A DNA stretch of 30,628 nt, taken from NCBI GenBank assembly GCA_041584475.1, contig JBFHDX010000037.1, forward strand, positions 1 through 30,628. Direction: 5' to 3'. A model generated the notes under the pieces. The model was not told where the DNA came from. It did no database searches and saw nothing but the letters and a program-made list of their open reading frames with translations. A program made the position numbers and the translations under genes. Position 1 is the stretch's first letter; the number at the start of each line of letters is the position of its first letter. Source of the DNA: JBFHDX01 sp041584475 (GTDB taxonomy: Bacteria; Pseudomonadota; Alphaproteobacteria; UBA8366; JADFVY01). This document shows positions 16,199 to 23,701 of the stretch, piece by piece.

Positions 16199-17041
16199 TC
16201 AATTGTCCTCGAAGGCGCGCATGCGCCGCTCGCCGATATCGCACGGCGGGGGAATCCTCTCGGCCGTCACCTGAGCCCGCAGCAGCATCGGATTCGCGGC
16301 CGAGCGCCCGCCGGCGAGGTTCCCGCCGGGCACGTCCCCGGCGATTTCCAGGATGAGCTTGCGCCGTACCGCCTCGGCGAATTCGCCGAAACCGTTGGCG
16401 ACGACGAGGAAGGCGCCGGGTCCGCCGATCACGCAGTGCTCGTAGTAAAGGTCGAGGTCGGGGATCGGCGGCCAGCCGAAGGGCCCGATGCGCCCGTTCA
16501 TGATCGGCAGGCCGTTGATCGTGACGCCGGCCGCGATCGCCCTGTCGCGGGCGTCGGTGACGAGGTCGCCGGAGTTGTTGGCGCCGTCGCCCGAGACGTC
16601 GACGACGTGCCGGGCGCCGTCGAAATCGTTGCGCTCGAAGAAGGGCAGGGCGAAATCGATGGCGCTCGAGATCGACGTACGGCGCACGGTGCGCGGCGGC
16701 TCGAGCGAAAGTCGCGCCGCGAACGCGTGGGCCGACTTCTCATCCTCGATCAGCGTCCAGCCGACGATCACCCGAATCTGGCCATAACCCGCCCACTCGT
16801 AATAGGCGACGGCGATGCCGCCGAGCATGCCCTGCTCGATCGCGCGGATGACCTCGGGATCGCGAAACGCGGCCACGTAGCCGTCGCGTTGGAGCTGCGC
16901 CTCCTCGTCGTCGATCGACCCCGATACGTCGACCGCAAGCGCCAGCTCGAGATCCACCGCCTGCTGCGCGCGGAGAGCCTGCCCGGGCAAGAGCATCGCC
17001 ACGATCGCCAACAGTCCGCTGCTCCACGCCGATATGCGCAT
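16199..17041 (-). CDS. DUF1194 von Willebrand factor A-like exported protein (copy 1)
   Basis: A 280-residue protein with a signal peptide (MRISAWSSGLLAIVAMLLPG, cleavage probably after LRAQ). The DUF1194 domain has a vWA-type metal site DVSGS (in LALAVDVSGSIDDEE), then YYEWAGYGQIRVIVGWTLI, VDVSGDGANNSGDLVTDARD and the Cys-containing LYYEHCVIGGPGAFLVV. The tail ends in PPCDIGERR, as in the second copy at 23702-24559. The function of the family is unknown; vWA domains bind partners or ligands through a metal ion, here outside the cytoplasm. The ATG at 17041 precedes the signal peptide and has GGCGAGG upstream; an ATG at 17101 would place 20 residues before it. Confidence 0.85.
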   Translation of the reverse strand: MRISAWSSGLLAIVAMLLPGQALRAQQAVDLELALAVDVSGSIDDEEAQLQRDGYVAAFRDPEVIRAIEQGMLGGIAVAYYEWAGYGQIRVIVGWTLIEDEKSAHAFAARLSLEPPRTVRRTSISSAIDFALPFFERNDFDGARHVVDVSGDGANNSGDLVTDARDRAIAAGVTINGLPIMNGRIGPFGWPPIPDLDLYYEHCVIGGPGAFLVVANGFGEFAEAVRRKLILEIAGDVPGGNLAGGRSAANPMLLRAQVTAERIPPPCDIGERRMRAFEDN

Positions 17042-17075
17042 CGCCGCCTCGCCTGCTCCGATTGCCGCCGCCGAC

Positions 17076-17089
17076 AGTGTAGCGCAAAT
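17076..17089 (-). promoter_or_regulatory. Candidate promoter element shared with the DUF1194 paralogue
   Basis: On the minus strand ATTTGCGCTA (17089-17080) runs into TACACT (17081-17076), a plausible -10 box. The same ten bases occur upstream of the second DUF1194 gene at 24646-24637, again leading into a -10-like TAAAAT. No convincing -35 box stands 16-18 bases upstream in either copy, so the shared block may be an extended -10 or an activator site. Confidence 0.42.
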
Positions 17090-17208
17090 CCGGGGAGGCA
17101 ATCGCTGCTGTTGTCGAAGCGTCCCCCTATAGTAACATCCGCCGCGCCCGGCACGTCGTTCGTCCGGGGCGGCGACGACGACCTATCGCGAGACCTGAAG
17201 GGGGGTCC

Positions 17209-17697
17209 GTGCCCGATATCATCCGCACCGCCGACATCTGCGACGACCATGGCAGCGAAGCCAGGGCTTGCGAGCTGCAGTTCCGCGATTTCGCGGTGCG
17301 CGAGCACTTTCACGGCGAGGTCGCGACGTTCGCCACCTTCGAGGACAACAAGGGTATTCGAGACGTGCTGAGCGAGGGTGGCGCCGGGAAGGTGCTCGTC
17401 GTCGACGGCCGGGGTTCGATGCGGCGGGCGCTCTGCGGTGGGAACATCGCTGCCGAAGCACACCGTCACGGCTGGGCAGGGCTCGTGTTCAACGGCGCGA
17501 TCCGTGACAGCCACGAATTCGCGGCGCTCGACTTCGGCGTAAAAGCGATCGGCGCCGCGGCGATGCCGCCGCGTCAGAACGGCATCGGTCGCGCGGGCGA
17601 GACCGTATGCTTCGGCGGTATAACGATCACACCGGGCGACTACCTTTACGCGGACCGCGACGCGGTGATCGTGTTGCCCCGGCCGGTGCACGGGTGA
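17209..17697 (+). CDS. RraA-family protein, possible metal-dependent aldolase/decarboxylase
   Basis: A 162-residue protein of the RraA/HMG-CHA aldolase family. GGNIAAEAHRHGWAGLVFNG is followed by AIRDSHEF. From Gly78 exactly 20 residues separate Arg99-Asp100, then two residues to Glu103, fitting the G-x20-R-D-x2-E/D arrangement of members with aldolase or oxaloacetate decarboxylase activity. GDYLYADRDAVIVLP near the end is also typical. Translation starts at a GTG at 17209 with GAAGGGGGG just upstream. It is the first gene of a same-strand run with an alpha-hydroxy-acid oxidase, so a role in hydroxy/keto-acid catabolism is more likely than RNase E control. That last step is inference. Confidence 0.85.
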   Translation: MPDIIRTADICDDHGSEARACELQFRDFAVREHFHGEVATFATFEDNKGIRDVLSEGGAGKVLVVDGRGSMRRALCGGNIAAEAHRHGWAGLVFNGAIRDSHEFAALDFGVKAIGAAAMPPRQNGIGRAGETVCFGGITITPGDYLYADRDAVIVLPRPVHG

Positions 17698-17762
17698 GCG
17701 CGTCGGGCGCCGCGCGGCGCAATGGACGGCCGCACCGGTCCGGCTGATCCCGCAACCGCGCC

Positions 17763-18839
17763 ATGGCCGAACATCCTGACTTCCAGACGCTGCACGAAAT
17801 CGTCCGCGCGGCGCGCGCCAAGTTACCACGGCAGCATTGGGACTATCTCATCGGCGGCGCCGACAGCGAAACGACGCTGAAACGCAACCGTGCGGCGCTG
17901 GACTCGCTGGCTTTCCGACCGCGGGTGCTGCGCGACGTAAGCGGCGTCGACTGTGGTGTGACGGTGCTCGGTCACCGGCTGCGGCTTCCGGTCCTGCTCG
18001 CGCCGATCGGCTCGATTCAGGATCTCGTGCCCCACGGCGCGCTCGCGTCGGCGCGCGCGGCCGCCTCGTTCGGGACCATCCCGGTCATCAGTTCCGTCTG
18101 CGAGCCCGGCCTCGAAGCGGTGGCGGCAGAGACCGCTCTGCCCAAGATATACCAGCTCTATGTGCGCGGCGACCAAGGCTGGGTCGATGACTACCTCTAC
18201 CGGGCCATCGAGGCGGGATACGTCGCCTTCTGTTTTACGGTCGATCTCGATTTCTACAGTCGGCGCGAGCGCGACATCGCCAAGCGGCACGTGACGACGG
18301 CCCGCCAGGCCGTGACCGGCAACGAGTTCCAGATGCGGTTCGCCTGGAAGGACATCGAGCGCATCCGCCGACGATTCGATATCCCGTTGATCCTGAAAGG
18401 CATCGCCACGGCCGAAGATGCGGCGCTGGCGGTCGAGCACGGCAGCGCGGCGATCTGGGTGTCGAACCATGGCGGCCGCCAGCTCGATCACGGACGCGGT
18501 GCCATCGAGGTGCTGCCGGAAATCGTCGAGACGGTCGCCGGCCGGGCGGAGATCATTTTCGACGGCGGGGTCATGCGCGGCACGGATATCGTCAAGGCCG
18601 CGGCGCTGGGCGCCGGCTCGGTGGCGATCGGCCGCCTGCACGCGCTTGCCGCGGCGGCGGCCGGAGAGGCCGGGATCGTGCGGGCCCTGGAACTGCTCGA
18701 ACGCGAGGTCGAGATCTGCCTCGGACTGCTCGGCGTCACCGGGTACGCGACGCTCGATCGCAGCTTCCTTCATCCCGCTGCGCCCGTCGCTGCGCCGCAT
18801 GCGTTGAGCGCCTTGCCGCTGCTCGACGAGGATTATTGA
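17763..18839 (+). CDS. FMN-dependent alpha-hydroxy-acid oxidase/dehydrogenase
   Basis: A 358-residue TIM-barrel flavoprotein of the glycolate oxidase/LldD family. DYLIGGADSETTLKRN (residues 28-42) matches the family start. PVLLAPIGS, KIYQLYVRGD and VDLDFYSRRERDI follow. LILKGIATAEDA contains Lys212 that contacts FMN. SNHGGRQLD (234-242) holds catalytic His236 and substrate Arg239, and FDGGVMRGTDIVKA and IGR (289-291) bind the FMN phosphate. It oxidises an L-2-hydroxy acid to the keto acid. Position 243 is His where many members have Gly. The substrate cannot be assigned. It follows the RraA-like gene by 65 bases and precedes the oxygenase gene by 19. Confidence 0.9.
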   Translation: MAEHPDFQTLHEIVRAARAKLPRQHWDYLIGGADSETTLKRNRAALDSLAFRPRVLRDVSGVDCGVTVLGHRLRLPVLLAPIGSIQDLVPHGALASARAAASFGTIPVISSVCEPGLEAVAAETALPKIYQLYVRGDQGWVDDYLYRAIEAGYVAFCFTVDLDFYSRRERDIAKRHVTTARQAVTGNEFQMRFAWKDIERIRRRFDIPLILKGIATAEDAALAVEHGSAAIWVSNHGGRQLDHGRGAIEVLPEIVETVAGRAEIIFDGGVMRGTDIVKAAALGAGSVAIGRLHALAAAAAGEAGIVRALELLEREVEICLGLLGVTGYATLDRSFLHPAAPVAAPHALSALPLLDEDY

Positions 18840-18858
18840 GGTCGGAGGGCAGTGCAGA

Positions 18859-19494
18859 ATGGCCCGCGGCGACGGCAAACCCGAGTTCCTCAGACTGTGG
18901 CCGACGCACTTCATGCGCCACCGGCTGCCCGGCGCGGATAAGGCCAACCCGGTTCTCGCCGAGGAAATCGCCGCGCTCGAACGATCGCACGCCGACCTGA
19001 CGACGGACTATCTCGGCAGCGACCTGCTCGAGCGCGACCACCCCGCCTTCTCGTGGCTGCGTGCCTGCATCGACCGGGGGGTGGCCGATTACGCGCAAGA
19101 TGCAGGAATCGACGCCGACCTCGACTGGACGGTCCAGGCCTGGGCGAACGTCAACCGGTTCGGCGACTACCACAATCTGCACAATCATCCGCACAGCTGG
19201 CTGAGCGGCACCTACTACGTCCGGGTACCGGCGCGCGCCAAGCCGCTGCCGGGCCGCAGCGACCGCAACCCCGGCGCCATCTCGTTCTTCGACCCGCGCC
19301 CGCAGGCGAACATGCTGGCGATCCGCGGCGACCCGCAGGTCGACCCCGAGTTCCGCATCCTGCCCGAGGCCGGCGAGATCCTGTTGTGGCCGGCCTTCCT
19401 GCACCATTTCGTGCATCCGAACCTGTCGGACGAGCCGCGCATCTCTATCTCGTTCAACATCATCCTGCGCTGGAAGGCGTCCTATCTGCCCTGA
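18859..19494 (+). CDS. Putative 2-oxoglutarate/Fe(II) oxygenase (TIGR02466 family)
   Basis: A 211-residue protein matching the TIGR02466/2OG-FeII_Oxy_5 family. The central NRFGDYHNLHNHPHSWLSGTYYV (residues 99-121) carries clustered His residues able to supply the first iron ligands. The second block LLWPAFLHHFVHPN (176-188) gives the distal His186, and Arg194 in DEPRISISFN is the likely 2-oxoglutarate ligand. The substrate is unknown; phage and cyanobacterial relatives are likewise uncharacterised. It starts 19 bases after the hydroxy-acid oxidase with GGAGGG upstream, so it belongs to the same operon. Confidence 0.83.
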   Translation: MARGDGKPEFLRLWPTHFMRHRLPGADKANPVLAEEIAALERSHADLTTDYLGSDLLERDHPAFSWLRACIDRGVADYAQDAGIDADLDWTVQAWANVNRFGDYHNLHNHPHSWLSGTYYVRVPARAKPLPGRSDRNPGAISFFDPRPQANMLAIRGDPQVDPEFRILPEAGEILLWPAFLHHFVHPNLSDEPRISISFNIILRWKASYLP

Positions 19495-19572
19495 GCGGGG
19501 CGCGCGGACCCTGCGCATTCTGCACGATTCGGCGAAACGCGCCGGCGCCGGCGAGAACCAAGGGAGGCACGA

Positions 19573-20007
19573 ATGGAGCAGCGGGTGAGCCTGGTGACGC
19601 TCGGCGTCGCCGATCTCGAGCGGGCGCGGCGGTTCTACGAGGAGGGGCTGGGCTGGCGGCGCGGCAGCGACCTGCCCGGTGTCGTCTTCTTCCAGACCGG
19701 CGGCTCGATCTTCGCGCTCTACCCCCGCGACGACCTGGCCCGCGATGCCGGCCTGCCGGCGGATGCGGGCGCGGAGTCCGGCGCCATCGCGCTCGCCTAC
19801 AACGCGCGCAGCCGCGACGAGGTCGACGCCGTGCTGGGCGAGGCGGAGAGCGCCGGGGCGACGATCCTCAAACCCGCCGAGGACGCGTTCTGGGGCGGCT
19901 ATTCGGGCTATTTCGCGGACCCCGACGGCCATCTCTGGGAGGTCGCCTGGAACCCGCACTGGACGATCGCGTCCGACGGCAGCGTCAGCCTCGAGAAACC
20001 GGCATGA
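19573..20007 (+). CDS. VOC-superfamily (glyoxalase-like) protein
   Basis: A 144-residue protein with two vicinal-oxygen-chelate babab units: VSLVTLGVADLERARRFYEEGLGW at the start, and ILKPAEDAFWGGYSGYFADPDGHLWEVAWNP in the second half. The DPDGHLWEV block with its conserved Glu is typical of glyoxalase/bleomycin-resistance/extradiol-like proteins. AAGGGAGG is four bases upstream of the ATG at 19573. Last gene of the 17209-20007 run. The reaction is not predictable from sequence; the context (hydroxy-acid oxidase, aldolase-like protein) suggests small-acid metabolism, by inference. Confidence 0.87.
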   Translation: MEQRVSLVTLGVADLERARRFYEEGLGWRRGSDLPGVVFFQTGGSIFALYPRDDLARDAGLPADAGAESGAIALAYNARSRDEVDAVLGEAESAGATILKPAEDAFWGGYSGYFADPDGHLWEVAWNPHWTIASDGSVSLEKPA

Positions 20008-20022
20008 TGCGACGGCCCGATA

Positions 20023-20066
20023 CGGCGGGCTAGAGCATTGTCTAAGTAGTTCGGTCCAGCCCGCTG
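20023..20066. terminator. Possible bidirectional stem-loop between convergent genes
   Basis: GCGGGCT (20025-20031) pairs with AGCCCGC (20058-20064), extended by a G-T and a C-G pair, around a 26-base loop. It lies in the 85-base gap between the VOC gene (plus) and the TIM-barrel gene (minus). There is no T-run, so termination is only inferred from the position. Confidence 0.28.
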
Positions 20067-20092
20067 CCGATTCCACACAAGTGGACGATGTA

Positions 20093-21637
20093 CTAGCGTT
20101 CGAGCGGCGGCTCGTGCACGGCCATGCCGGCGAATGACGGCCAGGCGGCGAACGCGCGCTCCAGCTCCGCGACCGTGCGCCACAGCGATTCGGCCCGGCC
20201 CTGGAACGTCGTCCGCGCCGCGGGCACCGGCCAGCGGCCGACGAGGCGATAGCTCGCGCCGCCGGGATTGGCCGCCGCGTCGGCGTGCAGCGACAGGTCC
20301 GGTCCGGCCGGCGTCGCATCAAGCCACAGCCGCCCGCTTTCCGCCCGCTCGAACATCAGCATCTCCTGGTCGGGCAGCGGCCCGTACTCGACCGCGATGC
20401 GCACGGGTGTTCCGCGCATCGCCCCCCAGGCCAGGAACGGCTCCGCCGACTGCTGCAGGAGCGCCGGATCGGTGCGGTAGTTCATCACCGTGACGCCGTC
20501 GACGTCGAGCGCGTCCATGAGCCGCCCCGATCGCGTCGCGGCCCCGGCGAACCAGAACGGCACCGCGACCTCCAGCGCAATGCCGCCGACGCCGCGCAGG
20601 GCGGCGATGGTCTCGACATAGCGCGCGTGCATCGCCGCGCGGTCGCGCACATATTGCGGCAGCAGGTACGGCTCGATGTCGAGCTGCAGGCCGGCGAGGC
20701 GCTCGGCGGGCGCGGCGGTCCGGTTGTAGGCGGCGAACGCCCGCACGCGGCCGACCCAGCGCGCGCGCTCGGCCGGCAGCACGGCGCGGGGATCGCCCTC
20801 CACGGCCCACACCTCGATGCCCCGTTCGCGGGCCGCACGGACGAAGCGGCCGAGCGCGCGCGGCCGGGCGACTGACGTGCCGTCGGCGACGAGCGGCACG
20901 GTCACGAACGCCACCGCAAATCTCGCGCGCGAAAGCCGGTCCAGCAGGGCCGCCCCGTCGCCCTGCCAGCGCTCGGCCTGCCAGACCCAGGTGGCGCGCC
21001 GCCCGTCGACCGGCGCTGCGCCGGACTCCAGAATGAGGCGAGCGATCGCGAGCTGCCCGCCGGCGCGCGGGCAGAGAATGGCGAAGGACCGCCACGAGGC
21101 CCGGTCGAGGCCGCTGTCCGGCAGGGGCAGCCGCACCGGCGGCGACCCGAGCGCGCCGAGGATGAGGGGATCCTCGGCCGCGGCGCGGCGCGCATCGGAG
21201 ACGGCGAGGCGGAACTCGCCCCGGGCGCGGCCCTCGACCGCGACCCGCAGGTTCGCCCGCAGCGGCAGATGGTGGCCCGGCCGCCCGAGCAGCATTCCGG
21301 CCGCTTTCGTTCCGGGCCCGCACGAGAGCGTCATCGCGTTGCCGTCGGTCGCCAGCGTCGCGCGGCCCTCGCTGCCGAACGGCGCGGCCTCGAGACCCAA
21401 ATCCATCCCGATCGGCAAGGCGACGGAGCCCGGCCCGGCCGCGGCCGCCGACTCGGGGATGATCTCGGAGACGACGAAGCGTCCGTCCGTCCAGTGACCG
21501 AGCAGCTTCAGGGTCCGCGACTCCGCGGCTTCGGCCGGCGCCGGCCCCCGCCACTGGACGCGGCCGTCATCGGCGCCGGCCGGCGTGGCCAGGCCTGCAG
21601 CCAGGAAAGCGGCAAACGCCGCCTTGCGATTTTCCAT
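20093..21637 (-). CDS. Exported protein with C-terminal glycosidase-like TIM barrel, unknown specificity
   Basis: A 514-residue protein with a signal peptide (MENRKAAFAAFLAAGLATPAG, cleavage near ADD). Residues about 25-210 are rich in short beta strands, as in a carbohydrate-binding sandwich. Residues about 215-510 look like a TIM barrel: FVRAARERGIEVWAVEGDP, LAGLQLDIEPYLLPQYV with acidic Asp320 and Glu322, IALEVAVPFWF, VDGVTVMNYRTD and IAVEYGP with Glu417. The acidic residues at strand ends are those expected of a glycoside hydrolase, but I cannot name the family. The frame extends upstream to 21808; the ATG at 21637 is chosen because it starts the signal peptide. It is divergent from the deacetylase, with 149 bases between the starts. 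Confidence 0.75.
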   Translation of the reverse strand: MENRKAAFAAFLAAGLATPAGADDGRVQWRGPAPAEAAESRTLKLLGHWTDGRFVVSEIIPESAAAAGPGSVALPIGMDLGLEAAPFGSEGRATLATDGNAMTLSCGPGTKAAGMLLGRPGHHLPLRANLRVAVEGRARGEFRLAVSDARRAAAEDPLILGALGSPPVRLPLPDSGLDRASWRSFAILCPRAGGQLAIARLILESGAAPVDGRRATWVWQAERWQGDGAALLDRLSRARFAVAFVTVPLVADGTSVARPRALGRFVRAARERGIEVWAVEGDPRAVLPAERARWVGRVRAFAAYNRTAAPAERLAGLQLDIEPYLLPQYVRDRAAMHARYVETIAALRGVGGIALEVAVPFWFAGAATRSGRLMDALDVDGVTVMNYRTDPALLQQSAEPFLAWGAMRGTPVRIAVEYGPLPDQEMLMFERAESGRLWLDATPAGPDLSLHADAAANPGGASYRLVGRWPVPAARTTFQGRAESLWRTVAELERAFAAWPSFAGMAVHEPPLER

Positions 21638-21786
21638 TCCTCTGTTCGGGCCTCCGTTCGCCGGCGCCAGCGCCGCTCGCGCGGCCCAGCCCATATGCGC
21701 GAAATTTAACGGAGACACAACCATTGCGCGGCTAGGCTCGGGACCTCGTCCGCCACAACAGGGGCCGCCGAGGCGGAGGTTTCGCA
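21638..21786. promoter_or_regulatory. Divergent intergenic region between the TIM-barrel and deacetylase genes
   Basis: This 149-base stretch separates two divergent starts, so it should carry promoters for both. GGAGG at 21775-21779 is the ribosome binding site for the GTG at 21787. I could not pick out convincing -35/-10 pairs by eye. Confidence 0.4.
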
Positions 21787-23670
21787 GTGGGTCGCAAAGT
21801 CCTGGCACTTCTCGTTCTGGCCGCAGCCGTCGCCGGCTTAGGCGGGTACAAGCTTGCGACCCGCGAGCCCGCGGCGTTCATCTATCCGGGCGTCGCCGGA
21901 CCGGAGCAACGCACCGTCGTGCCTGCCGCCGAGCCGGCGCAATGGACCGCCTACGCAGGCGGCGGGGACAGCCGGCTCTCGGTGTTGCTGACCGATCCGG
22001 AGTCGTCGTGGCTCGGTCTCGCGCACGGGCTCAAGGCCGCGGGCATTCCCTTCACGATCACCACGGATTACCGGGACTCGCTGCGCCACCGGGCGATCCT
22101 CGTCTACCCCAGGATATCCGGGGCGGTTTTGGCGTCGGATGCGCTGCAGGCGCTGGCGGCGGTGCCGCGCGAGGGCGGGACGCTGATCGGCGTCAACGTG
22201 CTCGGCGGCGGGCTGCAGGAGGTCTTCGGGTTTCGCGAGGCGGTCGCCGCGCGCGACCGTTCCCGCCTGATCTGGCAGAACGGCGACGAGGCGCCCGGCA
22301 ACGACCGGGAAACGGTGCTGCCGCTGGGCTCTGCGGACGGCACGCTGGATCCGGTCGGCACGTACGCGTACGAGGGGTCGAGGCACACGCCGCTCGCGCG
22401 CTACGACGACGGCAGCGCCGCGATCGTCGGCCGGGCGATCGGCTCGGGCCACGCCTACGCGATCGGGATCGACCCGGGCGAGCTGCTGCTGAAGGGCCAG
22501 AATTTCCGCGCCGCCGCCCTCGCCCGCAGCTACGTCAACGATTACGAGCCCGCGCTCGATGTCCTGATGCGGTTCATTGCGCGCCTCTATCGCCAGGCGG
22601 AGCCGCGCGCCGTCCTCTTGCGGCCGGTGCCCGACGGCAGGGACCTGGCGGTCGTCATCGGTCACGACGTCGACTACACGGACTCGCTCGCCAATTCGCT
22701 CGAATACGCGCGCATCGAGCGCGAGGCCGGAATCAGCGCCACCTATTTCATCCAGACGAAGTACATGAGGGACTGGAACGACAGGGTGATCCTCGACGAG
22801 GCCGGCCCCGGCATCCTCAGCGACCTCTCGGCGATGGGCATGGAGCTGGCCAGCCACGGCGTCTCGCACTCGCTTGTGTTCGCCGATTTCCCGTTGGGCA
22901 GCGGCGACGAGGCCTATCCCGCCTACCGCCCGTTCGTCCGCAGCGCCGCCACGACGCTCGGCGGCACGATCCTCGGCGAGCTTCGGGTCAGCCGTTTCCT
23001 CATCGAGGAGCTGTCCGGCGCGGCGCCCGTGGTGAGCTTTCGTCCCGGTCACCTCGCCAATCCCGAAGCGCTGCCGCAGGCCCTCGCGGCGACCGGCTAT
23101 CGCTACAGCTCGGCCGTGACGGCCAACGCCTCGCTGACGCACCTGCCGTTCCGGCTCAAGCATCACCGGGGTTCGACCGCCGAGGTGCCGGTCTACGAGT
23201 TCCCGGTGACGATCGAGGACGAGCACGCGCCGCCTCTCGGCGAGCGGCTGCCCGAGGCGATCGCCCTGGCGCGGCGGATCGCGCGGCACGGCGGCCTGTG
23301 CATGGTGCTCATCCACCCGGACGTGCTCGGCCACAAGCTCGACTTCGAGCGCCGCTTCATCGAGGCAGTCCGCGACTTCTCGTGGTTCGGCACGCTCGCC
23401 GATTACGGCGCCTGGTGGGCGGCGCGCGACGCCGTCGAGATCGACGTCTCGGCGCACGGCGGCGAGCTGGCGGTCAGCGTCACCGCGCCCGCCCCCGTAC
23501 GCGACCTGACGCTCGACCTGCCGCCGGGAGCACGGCTCGCGGACGTAAGCGGCGAGCGTGCCCGGGGTCTGCGCACTGCCGGCAATCGCCTGATCATCGA
23601 CCGCCTCGACGGGACGCGCGAAATCGCCCTCGTCGTGGACGAGCCGAAGGCCGCGTCGGCGATCCGCTGA
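21787..23670 (+). CDS. Membrane-anchored polysaccharide deacetylase with Rossmann-like and beta-sandwich domains
   Basis: A 627-residue protein. Residues 4-20 form an N-terminal membrane anchor or uncleaved signal. Residues about 60-275 resemble a BPL-N/glutamine-amidotransferase-like Rossmann domain (HRAILVYPRISGAVL, GTLIGVNVLGGG). Residues about 285-545 are a NodB-type deacetylase: IGHDVDYT with Asp294, ASHGVSHS with His357 and His361 as metal ligands, SFRPGH with Arg419, and LIHPD with His510. The last 80 residues look like a small beta-sandwich. It probably removes acetyl groups from a periplasmic polysaccharide. The order Rossmann-deacetylase-sandwich recalls PelA, but that is inference. 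GTG start at 21787 with GGAGG seven bases upstream. Confidence 0.83.
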   Translation: MGRKVLALLVLAAAVAGLGGYKLATREPAAFIYPGVAGPEQRTVVPAAEPAQWTAYAGGGDSRLSVLLTDPESSWLGLAHGLKAAGIPFTITTDYRDSLRHRAILVYPRISGAVLASDALQALAAVPREGGTLIGVNVLGGGLQEVFGFREAVAARDRSRLIWQNGDEAPGNDRETVLPLGSADGTLDPVGTYAYEGSRHTPLARYDDGSAAIVGRAIGSGHAYAIGIDPGELLLKGQNFRAAALARSYVNDYEPALDVLMRFIARLYRQAEPRAVLLRPVPDGRDLAVVIGHDVDYTDSLANSLEYARIEREAGISATYFIQTKYMRDWNDRVILDEAGPGILSDLSAMGMELASHGVSHSLVFADFPLGSGDEAYPAYRPFVRSAATTLGGTILGELRVSRFLIEELSGAAPVVSFRPGHLANPEALPQALAATGYRYSSAVTANASLTHLPFRLKHHRGSTAEVPVYEFPVTIEDEHAPPLGERLPEAIALARRIARHGGLCMVLIHPDVLGHKLDFERRFIEAVRDFSWFGTLADYGAWWAARDAVEIDVSAHGGELAVSVTAPAPVRDLTLDLPPGARLADVSGERARGLRTAGNRLIIDRLDGTREIALVVDEPKAASAIR

Positions 23671-23697
23671 CGCAGCGGGAACCGCCGGCCGCGGCGG
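23664..23697. terminator. Tandem GC stem-loops between convergent genes
   Basis: CCGCTG (23664-23669) pairs with CAGCGG (23673-23678) around a three-base loop that includes the end of the stop codon. CCGCCG (23682-23687) pairs with CGGCGG (23692-23697) around GCCG. Both sit at the junction of the deacetylase (plus) and the second DUF1194 gene (minus). No T-run follows, so intrinsic termination is uncertain. Confidence 0.33.
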
Positions 23698-23701
23698 ATG
23701 C

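Noticed and set aside
20319..21554. 411-codon minus-strand frame inside the TIM-barrel gene
   Set aside because: Second minus-strand frame of low complexity; the overlapping frame has a signal peptide and ordered domains.
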